Part shown: piece by piece, positions 8,782-17,466 of the stretch
Numbering within the stretch: the stretch's first letter is position 1
Layout: each line of letters begins with the position of its first letter
Source of the DNA: GCA-2862585 sp965277895
Lineage (GTDB): Bacteria > Bacteroidota > Bacteroidia > Flavobacteriales > UBA7312
DNA length: 64,000 nucleotides
Direction: 5' to 3'
NCBI GenBank assembly: GCA_965277895.1
Contig: CBDIDR010000001.1
Coordinates: 1,240,001 to 1,304,000, forward strand
The notes under the pieces: generated by a model
Database searches by the model: none
The model's input: the letters and a program-made list of their open reading frames with translations, nothing else
What the model was told of the DNA's origin: nothing
Translations under genes and position numbers: made by a program

Positions 8782-9357
8782 ATGAAAAAACGTTGCCAAT
8801 GGCCTTCCGACATAGAGATGAACTACCACGATACGGAATGGGGCGTGCCTGTTACTAAGGACAAAAAATGGTTTGAATTCCTTGTTCTAGACAGTTTTCA
8901 AGCCGGACTAAGCTGGAAGATTATTCTTCAAAAACGTGAGGGTTTTAGAAAGGCTTTCTATGATTTTGATGTACAAAAAGTGGCTCAGATGACCGATGAA
9001 GACATGGCAAGGCTTAGAGAAGACAGTAGCATCATTAGAAATCGACTAAAAATTAAAGCTACCGTTACCAATGCTCAAGCCTTTATTAGGGTTCAAGAAG
9101 AATATGCCTCATTCAATACTTATATCTGGAGTTTCACTAATGGAAAAACCATTCATAATCAGTACACCGACTTATCGGAAATACCTGCCAGTACGCCATT
9201 GTCTGACAAGATGAGTAAAGACCTAAAAGCTAGAGGGTTTAAATTTGTTGGCAGCACCATTTGTTATGCTTTTATGCAAGCCTCAGGCATCGTTAATGAC
9301 CACACCATTGATTGCTACAGACACCAAGAAATACAGAAAATAAGTTTCAATAAGTAG
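8782..9357 (+). CDS. tag: DNA-3-methyladenine glycosylase I (Tag)
   Basis: The 191-residue base-excision repair enzyme has the characteristic N-terminus CQWPSDIEMNYHDTEWGVP and FQAGLSWKIILQKREGFRKAF. The structural zinc ligands are visible: Cys5, His17, and His174 with Cys178 in NDHTIDCYRH. It removes 3-methyladenine from alkylated DNA. It is divergent from ettA, with about 87 bp between the two starts. The stretch VGSTICYAFMQASG, conserved in Tag, is also intact. Confidence 0.96.
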   Translation: MKKRCQWPSDIEMNYHDTEWGVPVTKDKKWFEFLVLDSFQAGLSWKIILQKREGFRKAFYDFDVQKVAQMTDEDMARLREDSSIIRNRLKIKATVTNAQAFIRVQEEYASFNTYIWSFTNGKTIHNQYTDLSEIPASTPLSDKMSKDLKARGFKFVGSTICYAFMQASGIVNDHTIDCYRHQEIQKISFNK

Positions 9358-9368
9358 TACTTTATGCT

Positions 9369-9376
9369 TAAATTTG
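9369..9376 (+). promoter_or_regulatory. -7 promoter element (TAAATTTG) for the peroxiredoxin gene
   Basis: An exact TAnnTTTG match ends 40 nt before the ATG at 9417. A GTTTC at 9344-9348 about 20 nt upstream could serve as a weak -33 box. This implies a separate transcript from tag. Confidence 0.6.
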
Positions 9377-9416
9377 TACCTTCAAATAATAGAAAACAAT
9401 ATTAAACTCATAAACT

Positions 9417-10046
9417 ATGGTATTAGTAGGAAAAAAAGCCCCTAAGTTCAGCACTAAAGCTGTCGTTAATGGTGGTGAAATCGTTGACGGTTTCTCACTA
9501 GAACAATTCATCGGTAAGAAGCATGTATTATTTTTCTTCTACCCTAAAGATTTTACCTTTGTTTGCCCATCAGAGCTTCACGCTTTTCAGGCTAAACTAG
9601 ACGAATTCCAAGCTAAAGGCGTAGAAGTCGTTGCTTGCTCTACGGACACTCCAGAAAGTCACTGGGGATGGTTACAAGTAGATAAAAACAATGGTGGTAT
9701 CAAAGGTATCACTTACCCTATCGTTGCTGATGTTGCCAAAACAGTTGCTGAAAACTTCGGTGTATTGGCTGGTGACTATTTCATCAATGAAAACGATGAG
9801 TTAGAAGCTGAAGGCCCAATGATTGCTTACAGAGGATTATTCCTTATCGACAAAGAAGGCGTGGTACAGCACCAAATCGTAAACAACTTCCCATTAGGAA
9901 GAAATGTAGATGAAGCTCTTAGAATGGTAGACGCTTTACAGCATTTTGAAGAAGAAGGTGAAGTTTGCCCAGCTAACTGGTCAAAAGGTAAAGACGCTAT
10001 GAAAGAAAGCTTTGCTGGCGTTGCCGATTACCTGTCTAAGCACTAA
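9417..10046 (+). CDS. Peroxiredoxin (AhpC/TSA family, typical 2-Cys)
   Basis: The 209-residue thiol peroxidase has the active-site block FFYPKDFTFVCPSE with peroxidatic Cys50 preceded by Thr47, and the resolving Cys184 in EVCPANW. The conserved structural stretch PIVADVAKTVAENFGVL and the later RGLFLIDKEGVVQH are present. It reduces hydrogen peroxide and organic peroxides using thioredoxin or a similar donor; no AhpF is beside it. Codon use is enriched in TTC, GGT and other preferred codons compared with neighbours, suggesting high expression. It has its own -7 element and a strong terminator. Confidence 0.96.
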   Translation: MVLVGKKAPKFSTKAVVNGGEIVDGFSLEQFIGKKHVLFFFYPKDFTFVCPSELHAFQAKLDEFQAKGVEVVACSTDTPESHWGWLQVDKNNGGIKGITYPIVADVAKTVAENFGVLAGDYFINENDELEAEGPMIAYRGLFLIDKEGVVQHQIVNNFPLGRNVDEALRMVDALQHFEEEGEVCPANWSKGKDAMKESFAGVADYLSKH

Positions 10047-10068
10047 GGTAATTTTTAAGCTTTAATTT

Positions 10069-10097
10069 AAGCCTGAGCAAATACTCAGGCTTTTTTT
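10069..10097 (+). terminator. Rho-independent terminator after the peroxiredoxin gene
   Basis: A perfect 9-bp stem (AAGCCTGAG / CTCAGGCTT) with a 6-nt loop runs into seven T residues. It lies 22 nt after the stop codon. Confidence 0.92.
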
Positions 10098-10114
10098 ATG
10101 CAAAAAATGAAATA

Positions 10115-10267
10115 TTAGTTTTGCTGTATCAATCTAATTTCATTAGATGTATTTTCTTTTAGCTTAATCTTACAGTCCTTGAATTTAGGCTTTTTAAAAC
10201 GTGGCTTTATATTATTTGAAAAACCATAAGGTTCTGATGTATAATAATCCTTTTGATTTCATAGCAT
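10115..10267 (-). pseudogene. Possible small ORF with an internal TGA at codon 3
   Basis: On the minus strand an ATG at 10267 opens a 50-codon frame interrupted only by TGA at codon 3 (10259-10261) and ending at TAA (10115-10117). The remainder is hydrophilic and Lys-rich (NQKDYYTSEPYGFSNNIKPR, then KPKFKDCKIKLKENTSNEIR), looks more like protein than noise and has no other stop. An exact -7 element lies just upstream. It could be a gene broken by a TGG-to-TGA change, or chance. A 16-codon overlapping ORF from the ATG at 10262 is the alternative reading. I do not recognise a family. Confidence 0.25.
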
Positions 10268-10278
10268 AAAGTTTGATG

Positions 10279-10286
10279 CAAAAGTA
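10279..10286 (-). promoter_or_regulatory. -7 promoter-like element (TACTTTTG) before the small minus-strand ORF
   Basis: Exact TAnnTTTG match on the minus strand, 11 nt before the ATG at 10267. It borders the terminator of the upstream operon, so chance or overlapping function is possible. No -33 box seen. Confidence 0.3.
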
Positions 10287-10312
10287 AAAAAAAGCCCAAT
10301 TAAAACTGGACT
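10287..10312 (-). terminator. Rho-independent terminator of the dapF-to-phosphohexomutase operon
   Basis: Read on the minus strand, AGTCCA / TGGGCT forms a 6-bp stem with one G-U pair and a short loop, followed by eight T residues. It lies about 25 nt beyond the stop of the phosphohexomutase gene. Confidence 0.7.
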
Positions 10313-10336
10313 TTTATACCTTTACTACAGATAAAA

Positions 10337-11722
10337 TTAATCAAGTAATGCTTTGTGTACTTTCTCTAGTATTTCAAAACATTTAGCCTGATTTTTAGCT
10401 TCAGCATAGGTACGCAAAACAGGCTCTGTACCTGAAGGACGAATCATTATCCAACTGTCTTCATCAAAATAGTATTTGAAACCGTCAATGGTTTCTGTTT
10501 TTACAATGGGCATATCGCCAAAGGCTGTATAAACACCCTGTTTGCAATTCTCTACTATCTCTAGCTTTTTAGCTTCTTCTAGGTGTAAGTCTATACGCTC
10601 AAAAGCAAACTCCCCTACTATATCGTATACTTCCTGAATTAAATCGTCTAGACTTTTACCTGTTTTGGCCATGTATTCCCATATCACTAAGCCCATCCAA
10701 ATGCCATCTCTTTCTGGAATGTGTCCTTTTATAGCTACGCCACCGGACTCCTCTCCGCCCAATAAGACATCTTCTTTGAGCATCACACCAGCAACGTGCT
10801 TAAAGCCTACTTTTACAATCTCATGATCTAAACCATAGTGGGCACACATCTGAGCTACCTTTACTGAACAGGAAAATGCTGTAACAATTTTACCAATCAA
10901 GCCTTTATACTTTACTAAATAATGAATTAACAAAAGAATGATGTGGTGAGAGTCAATAAATTCTCCTTTAGCATTATACAAACCTATTCTATCGGCATCG
11001 CCATCTGTAGCCAAGCCACAATCAATCTCTCCAGTAGTTTTGATGTAATCTGAAAACTCTATCAAATTTCTATGAATAGGCTCTGGTGCTGTACCATTAA
11101 ATCCTGGGTTGTTAGAACAATGAAAAAGGGTTGTTTTTGGTAGTAAAGCCGGAACAGCTTCACGACCAGCCCCATACATAGCATCATATCCAAGACTCAA
11201 ATCGGAGTTATTTATAGCATCCAAATCAAAGGCTTCCTTTGCTTTATCGAGGTATAATTGAGTGAAGTCTGCTACTTCTACACCATCTAAACTTAAACTG
11301 TTTAAATCCAAGCCATGAGCATCAGGAATTAAATCTTCCACAGCCTGTATATCATCTGATAATAGTGGTCCTCCAAAGTTCCCTTTGAGTTTGTAACCGT
11401 TGTATTCTGGTGGGTTATGACTTGCGGTAATCACTACGCCCAAATCGGCCTTATGCTCAACAACGGCTAAAGATAACATTGGTGTACTTACGAACCTATC
11501 AGCTATAGTTACCTTTACACCCATATGTTTTAGCACTTTAGCAGTCGTTTCTGTAAATAATTGACCTGCAAATCGACAGTCATGACCAATAACAACTGAA
11601 GGGTTTTCAAAATTGGCCTTAAGCCATTGTGCTACACCAACTGTTACTCTAGCAACATTATCAACAGTGTATTCTTTAGCTATGATGGCTCTCCATCCGT
11701 CTGTTCCAAATTTAATCTTCAT
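10337..11722 (-). CDS. Phosphoglucomutase/phosphomannomutase family protein
   Basis: The 461-residue alpha-D-phosphohexomutase begins FGTDGWRAIIAKEYT. It contains the phosphoserine loop TASHNPPEYNGYK (about residues 99-111), the metal-binding loop DGDADRIG (about 240-247), the sugar-binding EESGG (about 324) and the C-terminal phosphate loop RPSGTEPVLRTY (about 426). It interconverts hexose 1- and 6-phosphates in the cytoplasm; whether glucose, mannose or glucosamine is preferred cannot be decided. The start differs from GlmM (which usually has a SGIRG motif), so I do not call it glmM. It is the last gene of the dapF operon, 3 nt after mltG. Confidence 0.92.
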   Translation of the reverse strand: MKIKFGTDGWRAIIAKEYTVDNVARVTVGVAQWLKANFENPSVVIGHDCRFAGQLFTETTAKVLKHMGVKVTIADRFVSTPMLSLAVVEHKADLGVVITASHNPPEYNGYKLKGNFGGPLLSDDIQAVEDLIPDAHGLDLNSLSLDGVEVADFTQLYLDKAKEAFDLDAINNSDLSLGYDAMYGAGREAVPALLPKTTLFHCSNNPGFNGTAPEPIHRNLIEFSDYIKTTGEIDCGLATDGDADRIGLYNAKGEFIDSHHIILLLIHYLVKYKGLIGKIVTAFSCSVKVAQMCAHYGLDHEIVKVGFKHVAGVMLKEDVLLGGEESGGVAIKGHIPERDGIWMGLVIWEYMAKTGKSLDDLIQEVYDIVGEFAFERIDLHLEEAKKLEIVENCKQGVYTAFGDMPIVKTETIDGFKYYFDEDSWIMIRPSGTEPVLRTYAEAKNQAKCFEILEKVHKALLD

Positions 11723-11725
11723 AAC

Positions 11726-12781
11726 TTATCGTTTTATATCTCGTGAATTAAGGGCTTTTCTATATCTAGCTGCATTAGCATAGTGCTGCACAGCATTTTC
11801 TGCAAAATTATGATAACCTGTAAAGTCTTCTTTAGCACACATGTACAAGTATTGATGCTTTTCATAATTTAGAACGGCATCAATGGCTTGAATTGAAGGC
11901 AAGGAAATAGGCCCTACTGGCAGACCTTTGTATTTATATGTATTGTAGGGTGAATCAAATTTTAAGTCTTTTTTGAGTACTCGTCTGATAGAAAAATCAC
12001 CTAAAGCATAAATCACCGTAGGGTCAGACTGTAGTTTCATGCCTTTTCGTAATCTATTGAGGTAAAGCCCTGCAATAGTAGGCTGCTCTGATTTGCGAAA
12101 AGATTCTTTTTCTACTATAGAAGCTAGAACAGTTACTTCCTCTTGAGAAAGGCTTATTTTCTTAGCTTTTGCTTTTCTACTATCGTTCCAGAAGTGATGG
12201 TGTTCGGCTAGCATACGCGACAAGAAGCTCTCTACTGGCGTATTCCAATAAAACTCATAGGTATTGGGAATAAATAATGAACTAACTGTAAAAGCGTTTA
12301 AATTCAATGGATTTAGAAATGCTGTGTCGAGCATAGCGTCTAGTAACGTTATAGAATCCATTTCCAATTGAGAAGCTATTTTACCAGCAAACTCTTCTTT
12401 TGTTCTGATGTTATTGAATACGACATTGATAGGGGTTTGTCTTCCAGAGCGTAATAGATTTACTAAATCGTTATTACTCATTTTATCTTTCAGAAGATAG
12501 CGTCCTGATTTTATAGAAAAATCGTTGTATCGTTTACGCTCGGCAATCCATACAAAAGAGGATGAATTGATGATTATACCCTCATCAGAAAGAATTTGAA
12601 GTACATCTTCAAAAGTTGCTCCAGTAGGTATATCTACAAATACCTCTTTATCAGTATTTAATGAAACGTTTGGCTGGTATATTCTACCATAAAAAATAGA
12701 TGCCGTAATTCCGCCACTAACAAAGAGTACACCTACTAAACTCCAAATAAACTTGTATAAAAAACTCTTCTTCTTAGCCAT
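11726..12781 (-). CDS. mltG: Endolytic murein transglycosylase MltG
   Basis: The 351-residue protein has one N-terminal membrane anchor (about residues 10-30, IWSLVGVLFVSGGITASIF), a LysM-like region, and the YceG catalytic domain. That domain shows LFIPNTYEFYWNT, the catalytic glutamate in ASIVEKES (about residue 219), LQSDPTVIYALG and NTYKYKGLPVGPISLPS. MltG cleaves nascent glycan strands in the periplasm to set their length. Its ATG overlaps the stop of the multihaem lipoprotein gene by 1 nt, so the two are translationally coupled. It is followed by the phosphohexomutase. Confidence 0.95.
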   Translation of the reverse strand: MAKKKSFLYKFIWSLVGVLFVSGGITASIFYGRIYQPNVSLNTDKEVFVDIPTGATFEDVLQILSDEGIIINSSSFVWIAERKRYNDFSIKSGRYLLKDKMSNNDLVNLLRSGRQTPINVVFNNIRTKEEFAGKIASQLEMDSITLLDAMLDTAFLNPLNLNAFTVSSLFIPNTYEFYWNTPVESFLSRMLAEHHHFWNDSRKAKAKKISLSQEEVTVLASIVEKESFRKSEQPTIAGLYLNRLRKGMKLQSDPTVIYALGDFSIRRVLKKDLKFDSPYNTYKYKGLPVGPISLPSIQAIDAVLNYEKHQYLYMCAKEDFTGYHNFAENAVQHYANAARYRKALNSRDIKR

Positions 12782-14631
12782 TATAATGAGGACATTATAC
12801 TTTTAACTTTTTCATTCTTGCTGTCAATCTCCAAAATACGATTCAAATATAGCTTTCCTTTATTAATATCTCCTTGTATAATCAGTAAACTTGCTTTATT
12901 TAATAAGCTTTGAATATGAACTGGGTTTAAAGCCAAAGCTTTATCGTAACAGCTATTAGCTTCATCAAAATTATTCTTTTGAACAAGAACATATCCTAAA
13001 TTACACCAGACGTTTTCATTTTTTGAGAACTCATCCAAAATAAGTCGATACTGTTTTTCGGCATTTTCTAAATCTTGACTTTTTGAATAGAAATCGCCTA
13101 ACTTTAATCTGAATTTTAGAACATAAGGTGCTAGCTCTACTGCCTTCTTGTAATAATCTAAAGCTAGATTAGAGTTAAGCTTATCGTATGAATATGCAAT
13201 TCTAAAGGACGTCCAAGCATGAGAATTAGAATAAGAGGTTTTGTTTAGTTTAGATAATAAATCTTCTACTGACTTACTCACATTTACTAATGAACTGAAA
13301 TCCTTTTTTAAATAGTACAAATGAATTAAATCGTGGTATGAGGATTCTATATCTATCCTTTGTAATAAATATGAAGCCGAGTCTAAAAGATAGTCTTGAG
13401 CATCGAATTTTTCATATTGATATAAATAGGCTTTTGCTCGAGTCAACAGTTTTGGACTAGGGTTGTTTATAGCTTCCAAACCAATGAAATCACCTTTTGT
13501 GCTTAGACTATCTTTAGGAAGATGAACACCAATTTTATGATCATGAATACTCACATGGGGAATATCAATAGTTGACGAGGCTGGCATGTGGCATTCAATA
13601 CAATTATTACTTTCTCTAAATTCATCTTTACAATCATCATGACAGGATAAACACTTGTCATTGAAGAAGTTAGGACGTTCTTTCTGTACAGAATGGTGAG
13701 GATTGTGGCAGGTGGTACAATTCATCTGCGAGTTGGTAAAACATGCACTTTGCTTGAACCTATCTACGTGCGAAGCCATAATAAAAGTATTATCGTCTTC
13801 ATATCGAGGAACAAAAATAGTCATGATATCTGACAGCTCCATTCCAGGCTTAAAGTCTATAAAGCTCTTCCCTTCCTCTAAGACTGTATTTCCTTGTAGG
13901 TGGCAACGCATACAAATTTGAAATTGTGCTTCTAACGATAGTTTTTTAGGGTTAACGATAGAATAATCAATGTGCTTGGAGGTGTCCACAATTTCCCCAT
14001 TCATCATTTGCTGAACGTGTAATTCACCAGGACCATGGCAACGTTCACAGTCAATTCCATGAGGCACCTTATCAAATTTATTTTCAGAACCCATCACAAA
14101 GTCAGGCATTGCATTGTGGCAACTCATGCATTCTAAACCTATAGTTCTAGAAAAACGGCTATTGAAACCATTTTCAAATCCTGGTGGAAAATCTAGCTTT
14201 CCATCTTGGGTATAATAGGTAAAAGGCATTTGATGTACATAGCCATTCTCGTACCATAAATGAGAGTTTGTGTGGTGTCCAGAACCCACTATATAGTCCG
14301 CTATTTCTGTTCTTTGGTTGTATGCGTGTATCTCTTTAATTTTCAGCAAGCTATCTTCCCAAAAGGGATGATAAGTGAGCTGATTAAATGTATCTTTCAG
14401 TAAAGAGGAATGACTAAAAATAGCTTCACTATTTTCTTTTGTTGCTAAGGACATGGATTGTCCCATTCCTGTTTGTATATAAGTTTCATAAATATCGTAA
14501 TGACAAGCCATACAGCTTTCTATGCCTACGTATTTAACGGTGTCATTATGGTTTAAATAATCAGTGTAAGGCTCTACTTTAGAAGAACAACTTATCAAGA
14601 TAAATAATATGAAGATATAAACTAATCGCAC
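12781..14631 (-). CDS. Multihaem c-type cytochrome lipoprotein with TPR repeats
   Basis: The 616-residue protein has a lipoprotein signal (IFILFILISCSS, Cys15 lipidated) and seven CxxCH haem-binding motifs: CMACH (about 40), CMSCH (167), CERCH (197), CMRCH (241), CTTCH (305), CLSCH (326) and CIECH (345). From about residue 390 to the end are TPR helices, including WCNLGYVLVQKNNFDEANSCY. The N-terminal half resembles multihaem cytochromes used for extracytoplasmic electron transfer. The TPR half suggests protein partners. Its place between a GNAT gene and mltG (overlaps of 10 and 1 nt) ties it to an envelope operon, but its redox partner is unknown. Confidence 0.88.
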   Translation of the reverse strand: MRLVYIFILFILISCSSKVEPYTDYLNHNDTVKYVGIESCMACHYDIYETYIQTGMGQSMSLATKENSEAIFSHSSLLKDTFNQLTYHPFWEDSLLKIKEIHAYNQRTEIADYIVGSGHHTNSHLWYENGYVHQMPFTYYTQDGKLDFPPGFENGFNSRFSRTIGLECMSCHNAMPDFVMGSENKFDKVPHGIDCERCHGPGELHVQQMMNGEIVDTSKHIDYSIVNPKKLSLEAQFQICMRCHLQGNTVLEEGKSFIDFKPGMELSDIMTIFVPRYEDDNTFIMASHVDRFKQSACFTNSQMNCTTCHNPHHSVQKERPNFFNDKCLSCHDDCKDEFRESNNCIECHMPASSTIDIPHVSIHDHKIGVHLPKDSLSTKGDFIGLEAINNPSPKLLTRAKAYLYQYEKFDAQDYLLDSASYLLQRIDIESSYHDLIHLYYLKKDFSSLVNVSKSVEDLLSKLNKTSYSNSHAWTSFRIAYSYDKLNSNLALDYYKKAVELAPYVLKFRLKLGDFYSKSQDLENAEKQYRLILDEFSKNENVWCNLGYVLVQKNNFDEANSCYDKALALNPVHIQSLLNKASLLIIQGDINKGKLYLNRILEIDSKNEKVKSIMSSL

Positions 14632-15137
14632 AGCAATTGAAATAATAGTTCATCCTCCCATCCTTCAGGAGTATTATTCCATTTCGACTTCACTCCTACT
14701 AACTGAAAATCAAGGGATCCAAATAGATTTATACTTGCCTGATTTCTTGAAGAAATATTACAATATATCTGGTTAAGGTGCAGATTAGAGAAAGCATATT
14801 TTATAATCAACGTTAAGGCTTCTTTAGCGTAGCCTTTTCTCCTATTTTCTTCATCAACAATCCATATTCCTATACCACACCTAAGGTTTACAGGGTCAAA
14901 ATCAAACAATTCAATAGTTCCGATTGGCGTGTTATCCTTCTCTATCATTAATCTCAACTGCTTGGCAGTGAAAATATCTTGGTGAGCATTTTCTAAATAC
15001 TTTGCCAATATATTTTTGGAAAATGGAGCAATAGTTTGACTGACTTTCCAAATAGAAGTATCATTTTCCCAATTGTATAGCACATCCAAGTCTGATGGAT
15101 CTAAAGCTCTTAAATTAATATTTTCTCCTCTTAACAT
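14622..15137 (-). CDS. GNAT-family N-acetyltransferase (RimJ/RimL type)
   Basis: The 171-residue protein starts with the RimJ/RimL-like NINLRALDPSDLDVLYNWEND, here seen as LRALDPSDLDVLYNWEND. It carries the acetyl-CoA-binding region GIGIWIVDEENRRKGYAKEAL, with the R/Q-x-x-G-x-G/A loop represented by RRKGYA. Conserved NLHLNQIYCNISSRNQASINLF follows as the typical C-terminal part (ISSRNQASINLFGSLDF). It transfers an acetyl group from acetyl-CoA to an unknown amine, possibly a protein N-terminus or small molecule. It overlaps dapF by 7 nt and the cytochrome gene by 10 nt. Confidence 0.9.
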   Translation of the reverse strand: MLRGENINLRALDPSDLDVLYNWENDTSIWKVSQTIAPFSKNILAKYLENAHQDIFTAKQLRLMIEKDNTPIGTIELFDFDPVNLRCGIGIWIVDEENRRKGYAKEALTLIIKYAFSNLHLNQIYCNISSRNQASINLFGSLDFQLVGVKSKWNNTPEGWEDELLFQLLCD

Positions 15138-15904
15138 TCTACCTCTCCTTTAAATACTTCTTGATAAGGACCAGTTAAAAAAACATCTGAGTAAAAATCT
15201 GTTTTCTGAAAATCTACCTTTAACCAACCTCCTAAAACCTTCACTTCTAAAGAGTTATTTTGAATGTGACCCTTTTCAAAGGTGGCAATTGCACAAGCTA
15301 CTGCACCCGTTCCACAAGCTAATGTTTCTGCTTCTACACCTCTCTCATAAGTTCGAATGGATATGTTTTTCTCTCCCAATTGAACAAAATTAACGTTAGT
15401 TCCTTCAGAATTAAAGCGTTCGTTATACCTAATTAACTGCCCTTCTTTCGTTACGTCCAAATCCTCTAAATTGTCTACAAACGAAATGTAGTGTGGAGAA
15501 CCCGTATCTATAAAGTAAGAGCCATTAATAGATTCTACACTAGTGATATCACTCATTTTAAGACGAACAAACTCCTCAGTCCATTCTGCATAATGTGGAC
15601 CATCGAATGCTAAAAACGTACATTCATTTTCAAAAATATCTAACTGCTTTGCAAAAGCAACGATACACCTTGCTCCGTTCCCACACATAGAGCCAAGTTT
15701 ACCATCAGCATTGAAATACACCATTTCAAAGGCATAATCATCAGAGGTATTAAGAAGCATTAACCCATCCGCACCAATGCCCATTCGTCTGTCACATAAC
15801 CTACTAATTAGTTCGTGATTTGAGGGGGCAAAAAGAGCATTTCTATTGTCGATAATGATGAAGTCATTACCAGCACCCTGATACTTTGAAAAGTGTATTT
15901 TCAT
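15131..15904 (-). CDS. dapF: Diaminopimelate epimerase DapF
   Basis: The 257-residue cytoplasmic enzyme has both catalytic cysteines: Cys74 in MCGNGARC and Cys197 in ACGTGA. It opens with KYQGAGNDFIIIDNR, the family N-terminus. It converts LL- to meso-diaminopimelate for lysine and peptidoglycan synthesis. It heads a minus-strand operon containing GNAT, the multihaem lipoprotein, mltG and phosphohexomutase, mostly envelope functions. A promoter (TTG, 18 nt, TAAATTTG) lies immediately before the ATG. Confidence 0.96.
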   Translation of the reverse strand: MKIHFSKYQGAGNDFIIIDNRNALFAPSNHELISRLCDRRMGIGADGLMLLNTSDDYAFEMVYFNADGKLGSMCGNGARCIVAFAKQLDIFENECTFLAFDGPHYAEWTEEFVRLKMSDITSVESINGSYFIDTGSPHYISFVDNLEDLDVTKEGQLIRYNERFNSEGTNVNFVQLGEKNISIRTYERGVEAETLACGTGAVACAIATFEKGHIQNNSLEVKVLGGWLKVDFQKTDFYSDVFLTGPYQEVFKGEVEC

Positions 15905-15908
15905 TCTC

Positions 15909-15937
15909 CAAATTTAATTAAAATAGTGTTTTGTCAA
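15909..15937 (-). promoter_or_regulatory. Promoter of the dapF operon (TTG-N18-TAAATTTG)
   Basis: On the minus strand a TTG (15935-15937) is separated by 18 nt from an exact TAAATTTG (15909-15916). The element ends 4 nt before the dapF ATG, implying a leaderless transcript. Confidence 0.65.
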
Positions 15938-15975
15938 TTTTATGAATATTTTATCGATTGTGAAGCCCAAAAATG

Positions 15976-15983
15976 TAAATTTG
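15976..15983 (+). promoter_or_regulatory. -7 promoter element (TAAATTTG) for the GAPDH gene
   Basis: Exact TAnnTTTG match 35 nt before the ATG at 16019. A TTG at 15958-15960 is 15 nt upstream, shorter than ideal. Confidence 0.55.
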
Positions 15984-16018
15984 CCGAATAATATTTATGT
16001 CCAAAACTACTTACTAAT

Positions 16019-17461
16019 ATGACTACTGAAAATTATAACCAAGAATTAACTGAATGGATAAGCAAAGAACACGCCTCTGCAGAGCTATCCAATATCGTCA
16101 GTAAATTAGTTCTAGAACATTCTACTGAATTAGTAATGTTTAGAAACAGAATGACGAATATTAGCATCAGTGAAATTTTTAATTTACATGATTATGCTAG
16201 AAAATTTGTTCAACAAGATATAAGTACGAAACAAACTCTACCCATTGCAAAAGCAATACTTGAACTCGGTATAAAAAATGCTAAAATTGATTTGGGTAAA
16301 CTGGCTTTTGAATGGATAAAAGCTAAAGGAACTGAAGACGATATAAATGAATTCGTTTCAAAAAAGTTATCTTCATTTATTTCTACAGATAACGACTTAT
16401 CTCCAAAGGATGTTATTCTATATGGCTTTGGAAGAATTGGTAGATTAGTGGCCAGAGAACTTTCATTACAAGACGGTGCAGGAGACCAACTGCGTTTAAG
16501 AGCTATAGTTACTCGTAAAAATTCTGATGATGATATCATCAAAAGAGCATCTTTACTAAGAACGGATTCTGTTCATGGTGTATTCAATGCTAATGTTATT
16601 GAAGATTTAGAAAATAAATCCATAATAATCAACGGTAGAACTGTTAAAATGATTGCTGCTGATAGTCCGGATTCTATTGATTATACTCAATATGGCATCA
16701 ACAATGCTTTAGTAATTGATAATACTGGGGTTTTCAGAGACGATGAGGCCTTAAGTTTACACCTTAAATCTAAAGGGGTTTCTAAAGTATTACTTACTGC
16801 CCCTGGTAAGGGAGTTCCAAATATTGTATTTGGTGTAAATCATAAGGTTGACGTAGATAATCAACATATATTTTCTGCAGCATCTTGTACGACAAACGCT
16901 ATCACTCCTGTTTTGGAAGTAATAGAAAAAGAATTAGGTGTGGTAAAAGGTCATATAGAAACGATTCACGCCTACACCAATGACCAAAACCTTGTGGATA
17001 ATATGCACAAGAAATACCGTAGAGGTCGTGCTGCTGCATTAAACATGGTTATTACAGAAACTGGTGCTGGCAAAGCTGTTACAAAAGCTATTCCGTCATT
17101 AGAGGGTAAATTGACTTCTAGTGCCATTCGTGTACCAACACCAAATGGTTCTCTAGCAATTCTCAATTTAACGACTGAAAAAGAGAGTTCTTTAGATGGC
17201 ATTAATGAATTAATGAGAAAGGCTGCTTTTGATTCTGATTTAGTTGAGCAAATTCGTTTTTCAGTTAATAATGAGCTTGTTTCTTCTGATATCGTTGGCG
17301 ATAGCTGCCCTTCTATTTACGATAGCCCAGCAACTCAAGTTTCTAGTGATGGGAAAACATTTGTTTTGTATGTTTGGTACGATAATGAATATGGCTATAC
17401 ACGTCAGGTTCTTCGCTTAGCCAAGCACATTGCTAAGGTTAGAAGAAATTGTTATTATTAA
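16019..17461 (+). CDS. Glyceraldehyde-3-phosphate dehydrogenase, long Bacteroidota form
   Basis: The 480-residue enzyme contains a standard GAPDH core after an N-terminal extension of about 125 residues. The core has the NAD-binding GFGRIGRLVAREL (about 135-147), the catalytic Cys290 in SAASCTTNAITPV, and the WYDNEYGYTRQVLRLA C-terminus. It interconverts glyceraldehyde-3-phosphate and 1,3-bisphosphoglycerate. Classical GAPDH is about 335 residues; the extended version is widespread in Bacteroidota and often coexists with a short one. Since PckA is encoded nearby, a gluconeogenic role is plausible but inferred. It has its own -7 element and precedes a membrane protein gene by 5 nt. Confidence 0.92.
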   Translation: MTTENYNQELTEWISKEHASAELSNIVSKLVLEHSTELVMFRNRMTNISISEIFNLHDYARKFVQQDISTKQTLPIAKAILELGIKNAKIDLGKLAFEWIKAKGTEDDINEFVSKKLSSFISTDNDLSPKDVILYGFGRIGRLVARELSLQDGAGDQLRLRAIVTRKNSDDDIIKRASLLRTDSVHGVFNANVIEDLENKSIIINGRTVKMIAADSPDSIDYTQYGINNALVIDNTGVFRDDEALSLHLKSKGVSKVLLTAPGKGVPNIVFGVNHKVDVDNQHIFSAASCTTNAITPVLEVIEKELGVVKGHIETIHAYTNDQNLVDNMHKKYRRGRAAALNMVITETGAGKAVTKAIPSLEGKLTSSAIRVPTPNGSLAILNLTTEKESSLDGINELMRKAAFDSDLVEQIRFSVNNELVSSDIVGDSCPSIYDSPATQVSSDGKTFVLYVWYDNEYGYTRQVLRLAKHIAKVRRNCYY

Positions 17462-17466
17462 GAACT

